64,000 nt of DNA from Herpetosiphon giganteus (GCF_016907925.1 NZ_JAFBCZ010000025.1:1-64000); one strand, 5' to 3'; positions 16,053 through 23,740 are shown, numbered from the stretch's first letter. The notes: generated by a model from the letters alone, not told the origin. A program made the numbers and translations.

Positions 16053-17159
16053 TTATGCTTCAGCCTTGGGATTGGTATAGGCCGCGATGGTAGCTCTGAG
16101 CCGATCAGCAAACTTATAGATATCATCAATATCTTTGATTTGAACTTTTTCTTCTTTGCGTTGGTTATCAAAGAGGCTGATCGATTTTGTGGTGGTTGAG
16201 TTCAGCCAGAGCCGGCAGATGGGCTTGCGATTGTTGTCATCGAGCAGAATGCCACAGTAGCTCTGCTTATCGCGCATGACGATGCGTTTGGCATCGATGG
16301 CTTCACGCAAGATGGAGCGCACGATGTAGAAGGCTTCAAGCTCTTCCATCGTGGTCAGCACGCCCGTGGCTTCTTTGTCGGCTGCGGTCACTGGCTCGTC
16401 GGTTGCTGCTTGAGCAGCTGGGGTTTCCTCGATCGTGATCCGTGTATCGGTTCCCAATGCGGTTTTGAGCCGATCGTTCACCTGGTCGTTGATGAAGTTG
16501 CGCAGCGCTCGGCGGGTGGTCTGGCCAAATTGCTCGCGCATGTTGGCGGTCATGCGGCCACTGTAGACTTGGGTCGCGAAGAACTTGATAAATTCTTCCG
16601 AGGGATTGGTGAGTTGTTCGCCCATGATCCGCTTAATTTCGCGGGTATATTTCAGCTCGCTGGCGGTCGTGACGATGCCAGCTACATCGAAGGTGGCTTT
16701 GGTAAATTTCTTTAGTTCGTCAACATCTTGTTCACGAATATCAAGCAAGTTGAATTCGAAGAAGGGTTTGGTATCCATTTTGTTGGGCGCTTCGAGATCG
16801 GTGTAAAACCAGTAGGAGAGGCCATTCGTAAGAATCCCAAAGCGAGCCTCAGTTACGCTGAAATAGCGATACAACTGGGAAGCATGGGCCTTACCCAAAT
16901 CGGCATTGTGATGCTTACATTCGAGGAGCATGACCGGCTTTCCATCACGCAGGATCGCATAATCAACTTTTTCACCTTTTTTCAAGCCAATATCGGCATT
17001 CAGTTCGGGGGTTACTTCGAGAGGATTGAAGACATCGTAGCCCAGTGAGGCTAAGAAGGGCATAACTAGGGCATTTTTGGTTGCCTCTTCCGTTTGAATA
17101 TACTCCAGCTGCTTGGTAACACGGGTGGCCAGATCGCGCAGACGGTCAATCAGATCCAT
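16053..17159 (-). CDS. Orphan HsdR N-terminal-type nuclease
   Basis: The ATG at 17159 is six bases from AAGGGA and is preferred over one two codons upstream. The 368-aa protein has the type I restriction HsdR_N (PD-(D/E)XK) core: Asp in KGEKVDYAILRDG, then LLECKHHN (Glu80, Lys82) and a following helix with SQLYRYF. The C-terminal part (about 180-368) is helical then mixed and has no helicase. No HsdM or HsdS gene is nearby, so this is not a complete restriction system. Such solitary proteins are common in bacteria and phages with unknown role; nucleic-acid cleavage is likely. Confidence 0.85.
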   Translation of the reverse strand: MDLIDRLRDLATRVTKQLEYIQTEEATKNALVMPFLASLGYDVFNPLEVTPELNADIGLKKGEKVDYAILRDGKPVMLLECKHHNADLGKAHASQLYRYFSVTEARFGILTNGLSYWFYTDLEAPNKMDTKPFFEFNLLDIREQDVDELKKFTKATFDVAGIVTTASELKYTREIKRIMGEQLTNPSEEFIKFFATQVYSGRMTANMREQFGQTTRRALRNFINDQVNDRLKTALGTDTRITIEETPAAQAATDEPVTAADKEATGVLTTMEELEAFYIVRSILREAIDAKRIVMRDKQSYCGILLDDNNRKPICRLWLNSTTTKSISLFDNQRKEEKVQIKDIDDIYKFADRLRATIAAYTNPKAEA

Positions 17160-17307
17160 GGTCATTCCCTTCTAAACAAGAATGCGGTTACCCTAGTTCC
17201 TACACACACTGCGATAAGCGCTCTCTACACGCCTAACAAACGAAGTGCCTTGAAGTCTACCACCTCCTAACTAACGCTACAAGACAAACATTTGTGTTAT
17301 TCAGGTA

Positions 17308-17353
17308 TAGGTCGGCAGCACTATCTAAGTGAGGAGGTGATGCTGCCGACCTA
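17308..17353 (-). terminator. Long hairpin after the Excalibur-domain gene
   Basis: TAGGTCGGCAGCA (17308-17320) and TGCTGCCGACCTA (17341-17353) form a 13-base perfect stem with a 20-base loop, five bases after the stop at 17359. Apart from this hairpin, the 200-base gap to the HsdR-N-like gene holds nothing recognisable. Confidence 0.65.
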
Positions 17354-17358
17354 TTTTC

Positions 17359-18267
17359 TTAACTTTCGCACCCAATACCATCTTTATCGCGATCAAAACG
17401 GTGTGGATCGGGTGCCAAAACTCTAAATCGACGATATGGGATGTCACCACAATCAAGATCTGGCGGTGGTGGTGCAATACAGACATCAGGATAGGAAGGA
17501 TCACATCGTGGGACAGACGTTGATGTAAGTGTTGGTGTTGCAGTTGGAAGAGCCGTTGCTGTCGGGAGTGGAATTCCCGTTGGTTGCGGCATCGGGATTG
17601 CGGTTGGCTGGGTTACGCTTCGCACTTCGCTCCCAAGTAATCCAAGCAATACCTTAAACTCATCAGGATTATTGGGATGCCATTCAAATCGAGCGCGCTC
17701 GAACCACTGGGTTTGAACAGTATCGCCATTCGCATTCGTTTCAGTGGCTACACTAGTAAGAGGAAGTCCAAAAAGTTGTAATGATCGTGCATATACATCA
17801 AGCCCTGGTATCGTTAATCCATGCGATTGCCAGTAGCTTTTGAATCCTCGGTTTGGAGCTTGATCACAGACATTATGCCCGGTCTCCTCAAACCACAAAC
17901 ACCCTGGGATTGGTCCAGCTTCGCGGGCATTAGCAGTGCGACCGAGTTGTGTCAGTCGCTCTTTTCCAAGCAATCCTAAGAGCACTTCATAAGGAGTACC
18001 AACATTTTCAGGATGGTACTCAAAGCGATTCCGCTCTAGCCATTGTGTTTGATAGACCATCCCAGTGTCAGGATTAGCTTCACCTGCAGCTGCGCTGATG
18101 GGATAGCCAAACACGGCGAGACCACCATTGGCTTCCCAATAATCCGAGAATGGATCATCAAGGCAAAACGCTGATTGTGAAAAGCAAAGGTTGTGGGCGG
18201 TTGCTGCTTGTGGAAGAAACAGCACGATAAGACTCAGAGAGCATAGAAGGAAGATGAGCCGACGCAT
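17359..18267 (-). CDS. Secreted protein: duplicated FGYP-type module plus Excalibur domain
   Basis: The start at 18267 gives a 302-aa product with a clean signal peptide (MRRLIFLLCSLSLIVLFLPQAATA). Residues about 25-205 hold two copies of a module with YW..NGL, FGYP/FGLP, TQW.ER.RFE.HP and VLLGLLG motifs, frequent in extracellular Chloroflexota proteins. A Pro/Thr linker leads to a C-terminal Excalibur domain (DRDKDGIGCES) that binds calcium through its Asp cluster. It is a paralogue of the protein at 19,980-21,173, differing in the C-terminal part. A role in surface binding is plausible but unproven. Confidence 0.85.
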   Translation of the reverse strand: MRRLIFLLCSLSLIVLFLPQAATAHNLCFSQSAFCLDDPFSDYWEANGGLAVFGYPISAAAGEANPDTGMVYQTQWLERNRFEYHPENVGTPYEVLLGLLGKERLTQLGRTANAREAGPIPGCLWFEETGHNVCDQAPNRGFKSYWQSHGLTIPGLDVYARSLQLFGLPLTSVATETNANGDTVQTQWFERARFEWHPNNPDEFKVLLGLLGSEVRSVTQPTAIPMPQPTGIPLPTATALPTATPTLTSTSVPRCDPSYPDVCIAPPPPDLDCGDIPYRRFRVLAPDPHRFDRDKDGIGCES

Positions 18268-18298
18268 GCAAAGACTCCTTAACAAACTGATGATATAG

Positions 18299-18332
18299 TA
18301 TTTAGATGCACTCTTCATGCATTTTTTGGATG
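18299..18332 (-). promoter_or_regulatory. Bipartite promoter element, copy 2
   Basis: TATTTAGATGCA (18299-18310), 13 bases, then TTTTGGATG (18324-18332), one mismatch to the other copies. It lies 32 bases before the start at 18267 and just behind the stop of the HEPN gene. Confidence 0.7.
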
Positions 18333-18346
18333 TGAAGTAAAGAAGT

Positions 18347-19078
18347 TTATTTTTGTGTTTGTCGGGCTAATTGCTCAGCAAGTCGTTCAAAAACCCTATC
18401 AATCCGGGGAATAACTCCAAAATACACATGGCGATTTTCATAGGCTTTGAGGGCTTCGATATGGGCTGGCATGGAAGCAAGTAATTGGTCAATTTCCTCA
18501 AACCACGTGAGCGAAGCTGGATCATCGACAATCAACGGTTCCCACTTGTAATGAACAAAATCATTTCGTTGTTTCGCAAGTGCTCGTAATGCCTCGCGAA
18601 TTGACTCATCAAAACGGGGCAGGCCAAGGCCATCAAGCACTTTGGTATATTTATCACCAAGATTATGCTTGCGAATCAATCTTTTGATATCTGCATCTGA
18701 CTGGCCTTGTCGTCGAGCAATGCTTGTGATGATGCCATTAATCCAATGTTCACACCATGTTGCATAAAGAATGATTGCGAGGAGTGTATTTTCATTATTA
18801 ACAGCATTCAGCGCATCCTCTAGTAATCCATCGGTATAATTGAGGGTGAGTTTTGTTGACAAGGTTGTTTCGTTTGCTAGTTGAGGTATATAAGCAAAGA
18901 CCAATTTTTGGAGTTCTCGATCAGTTTTATTCGCAACATCTAACATTCCAGTGCGAATAGCATTAAGCACTGATGATTTAACGAAGGCTAGGAATTGATG
19001 GTTATCAATAGATTGATCATTGATTGATGCTTCAATGATATGAAGATATACTTCTAAATCTGCGGCTGACATATCCAT
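18347..19078 (-). CDS. HEPN-domain protein (RNase-like), second gene of HEPN pair
   Basis: The 243-aa all-helical protein carries the HEPN signature RNDFVH (Arg171 to His176, RNxxxH) at the start of a helix, following a long helical region (LAIILYATWCEHWINGIITSI) of the usual four-helix bundle. In HEPN RNases these Arg and His residues form the cleavage site in a dimer. The gene begins 23 bases after the end of another HEPN gene, so they form an operon. Many HEPN pairs act as abortive-infection or toxin systems; this function is inferred. AAGGT lies eight bases before the start. Confidence 0.8.
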   Translation of the reverse strand: MDMSAADLEVYLHIIEASINDQSIDNHQFLAFVKSSVLNAIRTGMLDVANKTDRELQKLVFAYIPQLANETTLSTKLTLNYTDGLLEDALNAVNNENTLLAIILYATWCEHWINGIITSIARRQGQSDADIKRLIRKHNLGDKYTKVLDGLGLPRFDESIREALRALAKQRNDFVHYKWEPLIVDDPASLTWFEEIDQLLASMPAHIEALKAYENRHVYFGVIPRIDRVFERLAEQLARQTQK

Positions 19079-19101
19079 GTGATGTTACCTTCTCTATTAA
19101 A

Positions 19102-19896
19102 TCAAAGTATATCAAAAGGTGTTATAACTCCTAATATTCGAGATCTATTGTTTGAACAAGTAACAATAAACGGCTTATTTATATTTTTTTCTAATACTTC
19201 TAAGATGGTAGTATCAATATAGCAGAGATTTGCTTTTTCTTTATATAGTTGGTTATTAGTATCAGTTAATGCCGCTTTAATAGAGGTAGATAATCTTTCT
19301 ATTCGTTGATTATTTGACTGTAGGTTGAATCTTAAGTACTTAACTATATGATAGTCGGATATAAGATACCAATCATCTTCATGGAATAATGGTAAATAGG
19401 AAAATGAATTTCCTAACATCTGTTGTCGTACAAATGAAATAGGATGCCAATCTTCAGCAACCACCACGTTTGAAACCATAAAAGCATTCACTGTATCTTG
19501 ATTAGACATTAGAGCTGCCTCAATTAATAAAGCTAAACGTATCGCATGTGATGTAAGATTTCTCGCGACAGCACCTTGATGAAGTGCGTCATTACGATAA
19601 TATGTCACAGCCGTATAGAGTTTTTCTGGATCAATATAATAAGGCGATGTTGTATCAAGACATATTGTACTGATTAGAGCGCATATTTTTGTTTGATAGG
19701 CTTTTAGACTTGCGTCGGTTCCTTTTTTAGGAGACGTTAGAGTAATTCCCAGTTTCTCTAAGGCAAATAGAATGTCTTGAAAATCCTCAGCATTCTTCTG
19801 TGCTTTGGCACGGGCACTCCTGAATAAATCCCGAAAATAAATACGTTGATTATCACAAAGTACTATTGGATTCTGATGTGTTAAATTTCTAGCCAT
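19102..19896 (-). CDS. HEPN protein with C-terminal tandem CBS (Bateman) module
   Basis: The ATG at 19896 is preferred (GAGG five bases upstream) over a start inside the neighbouring gene end. The 264-aa product has an N-terminal helical domain with RNDALH (Arg101 to His106), a second HEPN RNxxxH motif in this operon. From about residue 138, two CBS-like repeats follow: ISFVRQQM...YLPLFHEDDWYLISDYHIVKYL and TSIKAAL...FIVTCSNNRSRILGVITPFDIL. CBS pairs usually bind adenine nucleotides, so RNase activity may be gated by a ligand. GC is clearly below that of the phage genes. I know of no named system with this layout. Confidence 0.8.
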   Translation of the reverse strand: MARNLTHQNPIVLCDNQRIYFRDLFRSARAKAQKNAEDFQDILFALEKLGITLTSPKKGTDASLKAYQTKICALISTICLDTTSPYYIDPEKLYTAVTYYRNDALHQGAVARNLTSHAIRLALLIEAALMSNQDTVNAFMVSNVVVAEDWHPISFVRQQMLGNSFSYLPLFHEDDWYLISDYHIVKYLRFNLQSNNQRIERLSTSIKAALTDTNNQLYKEKANLCYIDTTILEVLEKNINKPFIVTCSNNRSRILGVITPFDIL

Positions 19897-19921
19897 TCTA
19901 TCCTCAATAACGAAGTAAACA

Positions 19922-19949
19922 AGAGGCTGAAATCTAAATTCCAGCCTCT
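19922..19949 (-). terminator. Rho-independent terminator after the secreted-protein gene
   Basis: AGAGGCTG (19922-19929) and CAGCCTCT (19942-19949) form a stem extended by AAT/ATT. On the minus strand it is followed by TTGTTTACTT. It separates the secreted-protein gene at 19,980 from the HEPN pair, which therefore needs its own promoter or read-through. Confidence 0.75.
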
Positions 19950-19979
19950 CTACCCAGCATTCAGATACTAGCAGAATGG

Positions 19980-21173
19980 TTATTTGGGTGCAATACTCCA
20001 ATCACCATCAGCTTGCACTTCGTAGAAACAAGGGCCTTTGCTGAATCGTGCTACTGCTTCACTCTGTACAGGGCCAATCTCGTTTTGAACAAGATCCCGC
20101 CCACCAGCACAGTAGACCCAAACAATAAAGTTACTGTTGCCATTGTGGCTAAATCGATAGGGGATATTACCGATTTTAGCCGGCTCAAAAAGATCGCTGA
20201 CCGTATCTCCTCGTCCTTCGATTCCACTAGTGGCAATCCCTTGATTGTAGCCGAGCGGCTCGAGACGTAACGACCATGTTCCATCAGCATCTATTTCAAA
20301 AAAGGTTTCTTTCTTGCCAGTAACGAAGCGACTGCCGTTATATCCGCCAATTTCATTGACAATCAGATCACGATCCGAGCCTTGATAGGCCCACACAATA
20401 AAGTTACTGCGGCCATCATGGGTAAAGGTGGCGCGTGCATAACCAAACGGAATCATAAGAGGATCGGTCACTTTTGGCCCAATCCCGCTCAGCATGATTG
20501 GTTGCGGTGGAGGAGTATTTTCCCGCACTTCTTTCCCGAGTAATCCAAGAAGCACTTTGTATTGATCGGGATTGTTAGGATGCCATTCAAAGCGTGCACG
20601 TTCAAACCATTGGGTTATCACGGTATCGCCATTGGCATTGGTTTCCATGGTGGCACTGGTTAATGGAAGTCCAAAGAGTTGCAACGAACGAGCATAGGCA
20701 TCTAAACCGGGGATTTTTAGCCCGTTTGATTGCCAGTAACTTTTGAAGCCGAGTCCTTGAGCTTGATCACAGACATTGTGTCCAGTATCTTCGAACCAGA
20801 GACAGCCTGCAATCGCCCCAGCCTCGCGTGGTTCTACGCCGCGATTAAGTTGAGCAAGACGATTTTTTCCTAATAATCCCAAGAGAATTTCGTAGGGTGT
20901 GCCTGCATTCTCTGGATGAATTTCAAACCGATTGCGTTCCAGCCACTGGGTTTTATAGGTTTGCCCAGTATCACTATTCGCTTCATCGGTAGCAGCATTA
21001 ATAGGATACCCAAAGACCGGCAATCCTCCATTACTTTCCCAATAGTCACTAAAAGGATCTTCGAGACAGAAACCTGTTTCGTTAAAACAAAGATTGTGGG
21101 CCGCAGCGATGCTGGGCATCCCTGCTATCACGAGCACCCCCAGCATAAGCATAGAAAACCAACGACGCATCAC
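19980..21173 (-). CDS. Secreted protein: duplicated FGYP-type module plus two beta repeats
   Basis: The 397-aa product has a signal peptide (MMRRWFSMLMLGVLVIAGMP followed by SIAAA). Residues about 26-215 match the two-copy module of the paralogue at 17,359-18,267 almost residue by residue. The C-terminal 170 residues instead hold two similar beta-rich repeats marked SNFIVW, DLI.NEIG and DGTWS/DGDWS, resembling pre-peptidase C-terminal-type sandwiches. Two related proteins with swapped tails flank the HEPN pair. The gene is preceded by the shared promoter element at 21,204 and followed by a terminator. Confidence 0.85.
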   Translation of the reverse strand: MMRRWFSMLMLGVLVIAGMPSIAAAHNLCFNETGFCLEDPFSDYWESNGGLPVFGYPINAATDEANSDTGQTYKTQWLERNRFEIHPENAGTPYEILLGLLGKNRLAQLNRGVEPREAGAIAGCLWFEDTGHNVCDQAQGLGFKSYWQSNGLKIPGLDAYARSLQLFGLPLTSATMETNANGDTVITQWFERARFEWHPNNPDQYKVLLGLLGKEVRENTPPPQPIMLSGIGPKVTDPLMIPFGYARATFTHDGRSNFIVWAYQGSDRDLIVNEIGGYNGSRFVTGKKETFFEIDADGTWSLRLEPLGYNQGIATSGIEGRGDTVSDLFEPAKIGNIPYRFSHNGNSNFIVWVYCAGGRDLVQNEIGPVQSEAVARFSKGPCFYEVQADGDWSIAPK

Positions 21174-21203
21174 AAAACTCCTAATACAAAAGAATCCTCA
21201 TTG

Positions 21204-21237
21204 TATTTAGATGCAATCGATTGCGAGATTTTGCATG
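21204..21237 (-). promoter_or_regulatory. Bipartite promoter element, copy 3
   Basis: TATTTAGATGCA (21204-21215), 13 bases, then TTTTGCATG (21229-21237). It is identical to copy 1 in both boxes and in spacing, and lies 31 bases before the start at 21173. Confidence 0.7.
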
Positions 21238-21596
21238 GAATAAAGGAATATTTGAAGATTTAGTCTCAGATAGCTGGTGAGGGTGAGTGCTTATGAAATA
21301 CTTACATGCGCTAGATAGAACTAATACAAGACAGCCCAGCCTGATCAGTTAATTCTGTACTGTTATAGATTTAGCCGCAGATGCTGGCCAGCTGGAGCAA
21401 AAGCAACAACGATTATTCGCGCTATGTTATCGCTATATTGTTGCTTTGTTGTTGATGATAAATGATGCTACGCGCTTTCGACAATATACCAGCATCATGT
21501 GTTGTTGATCCGGCAGCCGCCGCAGCGAGCAACAATAAACTAACAACGTTTGTTGTCGTTTCATAAACATTTCGCTCATCAATCCTCTTTAACCAG
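21238..21596. other. Non-coding stretch rich in GTTGTT/AACAAC words
   Basis: No convincing gene is seen. The segment 21,390-21,560 has many GTTGTT and AACAAC words, including the inverted pair AACAACG and TGTTGTCG near 21,542-21,556. It could be part of the phage control or replication region; otherwise nothing is identified. Confidence 0.4.
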
Positions 21597-21710
21597 TGTT
21601 ATCAATCGTTATCAATCGTTATCAATTGATAACACCCCCTGTGCATTACAGTGTTATCAATCGTTATCAATTGTAAATCCCAGCGCTATAGCCTGTTTAC
21701 AATTGATAAT
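21597..21710. repeat. Iteron-like GTTATCAATC array with palindromes
   Basis: GTTATCAATC occurs at 21598 and 21608, and GTTATCAATT at 21618, in direct 10-base steps. The last opens the perfect palindrome GTTATCAATTGATAAC (21618-21633). Two more units start at 21653 and 21663. The second runs into a 14-base perfect inverted repeat: TTATCAATTGTAAA (21664-21677) with TTTACAATTGATAA (21696-21709). One-turn spacing on the same helix face suggests cooperative binding by a repressor or replication protein. Confidence 0.7.
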
Positions 21711-22345
21711 AGCATCTTTGACTAACCCTTTTGGGTTAATACTGGCAAAATTATACCGTGTTTGGATTAATTATTTGGGGTATTACTTTCGTGAATGAAT
21801 ATATTCAAAGCAATTATTTCACTCTTGAAAGGCACTACCGTTTCACATGCCTGTAAAAATTACTAAATTTTACTTTCATTTAATGAGGTTTATAAGAATA
21901 TCGTTAATATCCGCACAAGAAAATGTATTTGTGCGTGATTCATGCCACTTTGATTCTTGCAAAAATAAAACGTTTCATTCATAATTTTTACTATTGCATC
22001 GACAGTATTTGCTCACTTCCTCGTTGTCGATGCACGCTCATTCACCCCAGTTAGAGGGACAACACCATGTCGTGTGACCATCTTCTCCGCTCAGGGATTT
22101 TTGGAGGGCTTGATATACTTTTCAATGCCCGCCGCGTAACCGCTGGTTCAATGCATCATGCCACGCCTGCTGATGCTGATGCCCAGGTTGATCATGTTCG
22201 TGTCGGTGTAGAACTGTTGGAGCAGTATTCGGCAGCGCACAACAATAAGACCGCTGTGCTTGACTGGATAGAAAGTGTTGACATTGATCGGCAGCTTGTT
22301 GACGAGAGTCAATCAGTGGGGGAGCGACCAGTGGTTGATGATCAA
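21711..22345. other. Intergenic control region without a convincing gene
   Basis: The first half (21,711-22,020) is AT-rich, with many poly-T and TTTCAT words and no coding pattern. The second half (22,067-22,426) has open frames on both strands with unnatural composition. The rightward one has AGGGA before its ATG but runs through the terminator of the opposing repressor gene. It may be a decayed gene. Confidence 0.4.
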
Positions 22346-22373
22346 AACAAAGCGGGTCGGGGACAACCCGCTT
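22346..22373 (-). terminator. Terminator of repressor gene 1
   Basis: AAGCGGGT (22350-22357) and ACCCGCTT (22366-22373) form the stem, followed on the minus strand by TGTTTTG. It lies 14 bases after the repressor stop. Confidence 0.7.
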
Positions 22374-22386
22374 GTCAGGATGGCGA

Positions 22387-22761
22387 TCAGGCGTTCGTCG
22401 ACGTTTCGACTTTCCAGCGCAAATGAGACAAGATAGCGGCACGATCATCGGGCGAGAGTTGACCCAATAAGTTCAGAAACATGCGTACCTCGGGGACGGC
22501 AGTGATGAGGGCTTGGATGGTGGCATCCTCATCGCTGGGGTGAGCGTCCACAGGAATGCCACAGGCTTCAACAAGCTGGCGGATGGGCAGGTTGAGGCTA
22601 ATAGACAAGGCATTCAAGGTACGAAGATCGGGCATGACATCGGGCTTATTGATGAGATTGGAGAGGGTTGAAACGGCAATGCCAGAGCGTGTGGCAAGTT
22701 CCCGCAACGACCAGTTGCGGGAAGCCAGTTCTTGCGACAGGAGACTGGATAACCCAAGCAT
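22387..22761 (-). CDS. XRE-family repressor 1
   Basis: The 124-aa protein has an N-terminal XRE helix-turn-helix (residues about 17-68): WSLRELATRSGIAVSTLSNL is the recognition region. A C-terminal helical dimerisation part follows, with no autocleavage (LexA-type) protease. GAGAGG precedes the start. It is a paralogue of the protein at 23,015-23,395. It is divergent from a consensus rightward promoter at 22,805, which it probably controls. One of the two should be the lysogeny repressor. Confidence 0.88.
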   Translation of the reverse strand: MLGLSSLLSQELASRNWSLRELATRSGIAVSTLSNLINKPDVMPDLRTLNALSISLNLPIRQLVEACGIPVDAHPSDEDATIQALITAVPEVRMFLNLLGQLSPDDRAAILSHLRWKVETSTNA

Positions 22762-22804
22762 GAAACACCTCTCAAGGGAATAGTAATAGGACGGAATTCA
22801 GGGA

Positions 22805-22832
22805 TTGACAGATGTTCGATTTAGTGTACAAT
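22805..22832 (+). promoter_or_regulatory. Rightward promoter P1
   Basis: TTGACA (22805-22810), 16 bases, then TACAAT (22827-22832). The AGTGTACAAT.CG context recurs at promoter P2 (23,461). TGTTCGATTTA occurs inside the spacer (22813-22823) and again exactly 100 bases on (22913-22923), a possible operator pair. Confidence 0.7.
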
Positions 22833-22838
22833 CCGACA

Positions 22839-22905
22839 CATAATACACGAGGTTGAGGAAACAATCAACCGGAGCAGGAACTCCACATAGGTGGAGCTAC
22901 TTTAG
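22839..22905 (+). ncRNA. Possible structured leader or small RNA from P1
   Basis: Two hairpins follow P1: GGTTGA (22851-22856) with TCAACC (22865-22870), and CTCCAC (22881-22886) with GTGGAG (22891-22896). No convincing gene follows on the plus strand before the antisense repressor gene 2. Transcripts would end here or run antisense to repressor 2. There is no strong U run. Confidence 0.35.
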
Positions 22906-23014
22906 GATAAAGTGTTCGATTTACAGAACAGTTCAAAAAATAATTATAAGTTTACTACATAGTTTCTATTTGGGGAGTGGTATTTTATGGATTTTGCTAA
23001 GTTTGACCGAGTGA

Positions 23015-23395
23015 TTAGGATGCCTGGTGTTCTTGATCGAGTAATTTCATGTATGCAATTACAGAGCGTCGAAAATCGTCATTCGAAAGGGTTAAGTCTA
23101 GAAACATCTCACGAAGCTCCGGCACAGCCCCAGCGATTGCAGCAATCTGCCGTTGAACATCATCAGGATTTCCAACGGAACCCACATCGTATCCACAAGC
23201 CTCAATCAATCTCCCCAGAGGAAGATTTAATGCACTAGAAAGTGCGGCAAGAGTTTTTAAGTCAGGTGTGTGATTCGGTGTATTCATTATTTTGGATAAT
23301 GTGGATGGTGCTAGATCGGCCAATGATGCAAGATCTCTTAGCCCCAATTTCCGCTTATCCATTTCATGCTTAAGAAAAATAGGTAGACCCGACAT
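23015..23395 (-). CDS. XRE-family repressor 2
   Basis: The start at 23395 is supported by AAGAGG six bases upstream. The 126-aa protein is clearly related to repressor 1: LGLRDLASLADLAPSTLSKI is its recognition region, followed by PDLKTLAALSSALNLPLGRLIEACG. No protease domain is present. It is divergent from promoter P2 and the early operon, which it should repress. Tandem paralogous repressors may recognise the same or diverged operators. Confidence 0.88.
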   Translation of the reverse strand: MSGLPIFLKHEMDKRKLGLRDLASLADLAPSTLSKIMNTPNHTPDLKTLAALSSALNLPLGRLIEACGYDVGSVGNPDDVQRQIAAIAGAVPELREMFLDLTLSNDDFRRSVIAYMKLLDQEHQAS

Positions 23396-23460
23396 GAGGA
23401 ACCTCTTATTGCTACGAAAGCGAGTATAGATCAGTATATAAGATAATTCAAGAAAAGTTC

Positions 23461-23489
23461 TTGACTTTTTGTTTCCTAAAGTGTACAAT
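23461..23489 (+). promoter_or_regulatory. Rightward early promoter P2
   Basis: TTGACT (23461-23466), 17 bases, then TACAAT (23484-23489), 30 bases before the first early gene at 23,519. The -10 context AGTGTACAAT.CG matches P1, so one regulator may bind both. Confidence 0.7.
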
Positions 23490-23518
23490 TCGCGTTAGTA
23501 AACGAAAGTGAGGTATTT

Positions 23519-23740
23519 ATGAGTCGATTCAATCAAACACACCGTCCACCTCGAAAAAAATCAGCTACTTATATGTTGTCTAATGAAGTTATTCAATTCA
23601 TTAGATTACTAGCTGAAACTAGTGATAAATCTGCCTCGGCTACTGCCGAAGATTTATTTAGAACTCACCCTCTTTTTTTATCTCAATCTGTTCACTTTGA
23701 GAAACAAAATATTTTAGAGAACAATCATCAAACTATCTAA
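23519..23740 (+). CDS. Small early protein, possible ribbon-helix-helix type
   Basis: The 73-aa protein has a basic N-terminus (RPPRKKSATYML), then a helix (SNEVIQFIRLLAET) and a second short helix. This may form a ribbon-helix-helix DNA-binding fold. It is the first gene after P2, the place of a cro-like or excisionase-like regulator. GTGAGGT precedes the ATG by four bases. GC is low. The function is inferred only from position and size. Confidence 0.65.
   Translation: MSRFNQTHRPPRKKSATYMLSNEVIQFIRLLAETSDKSASATAEDLFRTHPLFLSQSVHFEKQNILENNHQTI

Noticed and set aside
21597-21710. Repeat array considered as CRISPR
   Set aside because: Units are only 10 bases, directly adjacent, with no spacers of constant length and no cas genes nearby.
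22067-22426. Rightward frame of 119 codons with AGGGA before its ATG
   Set aside because: It is antisense to the terminator and end of the repressor gene, has unnatural composition, and an equally long frame exists on the opposite strand.
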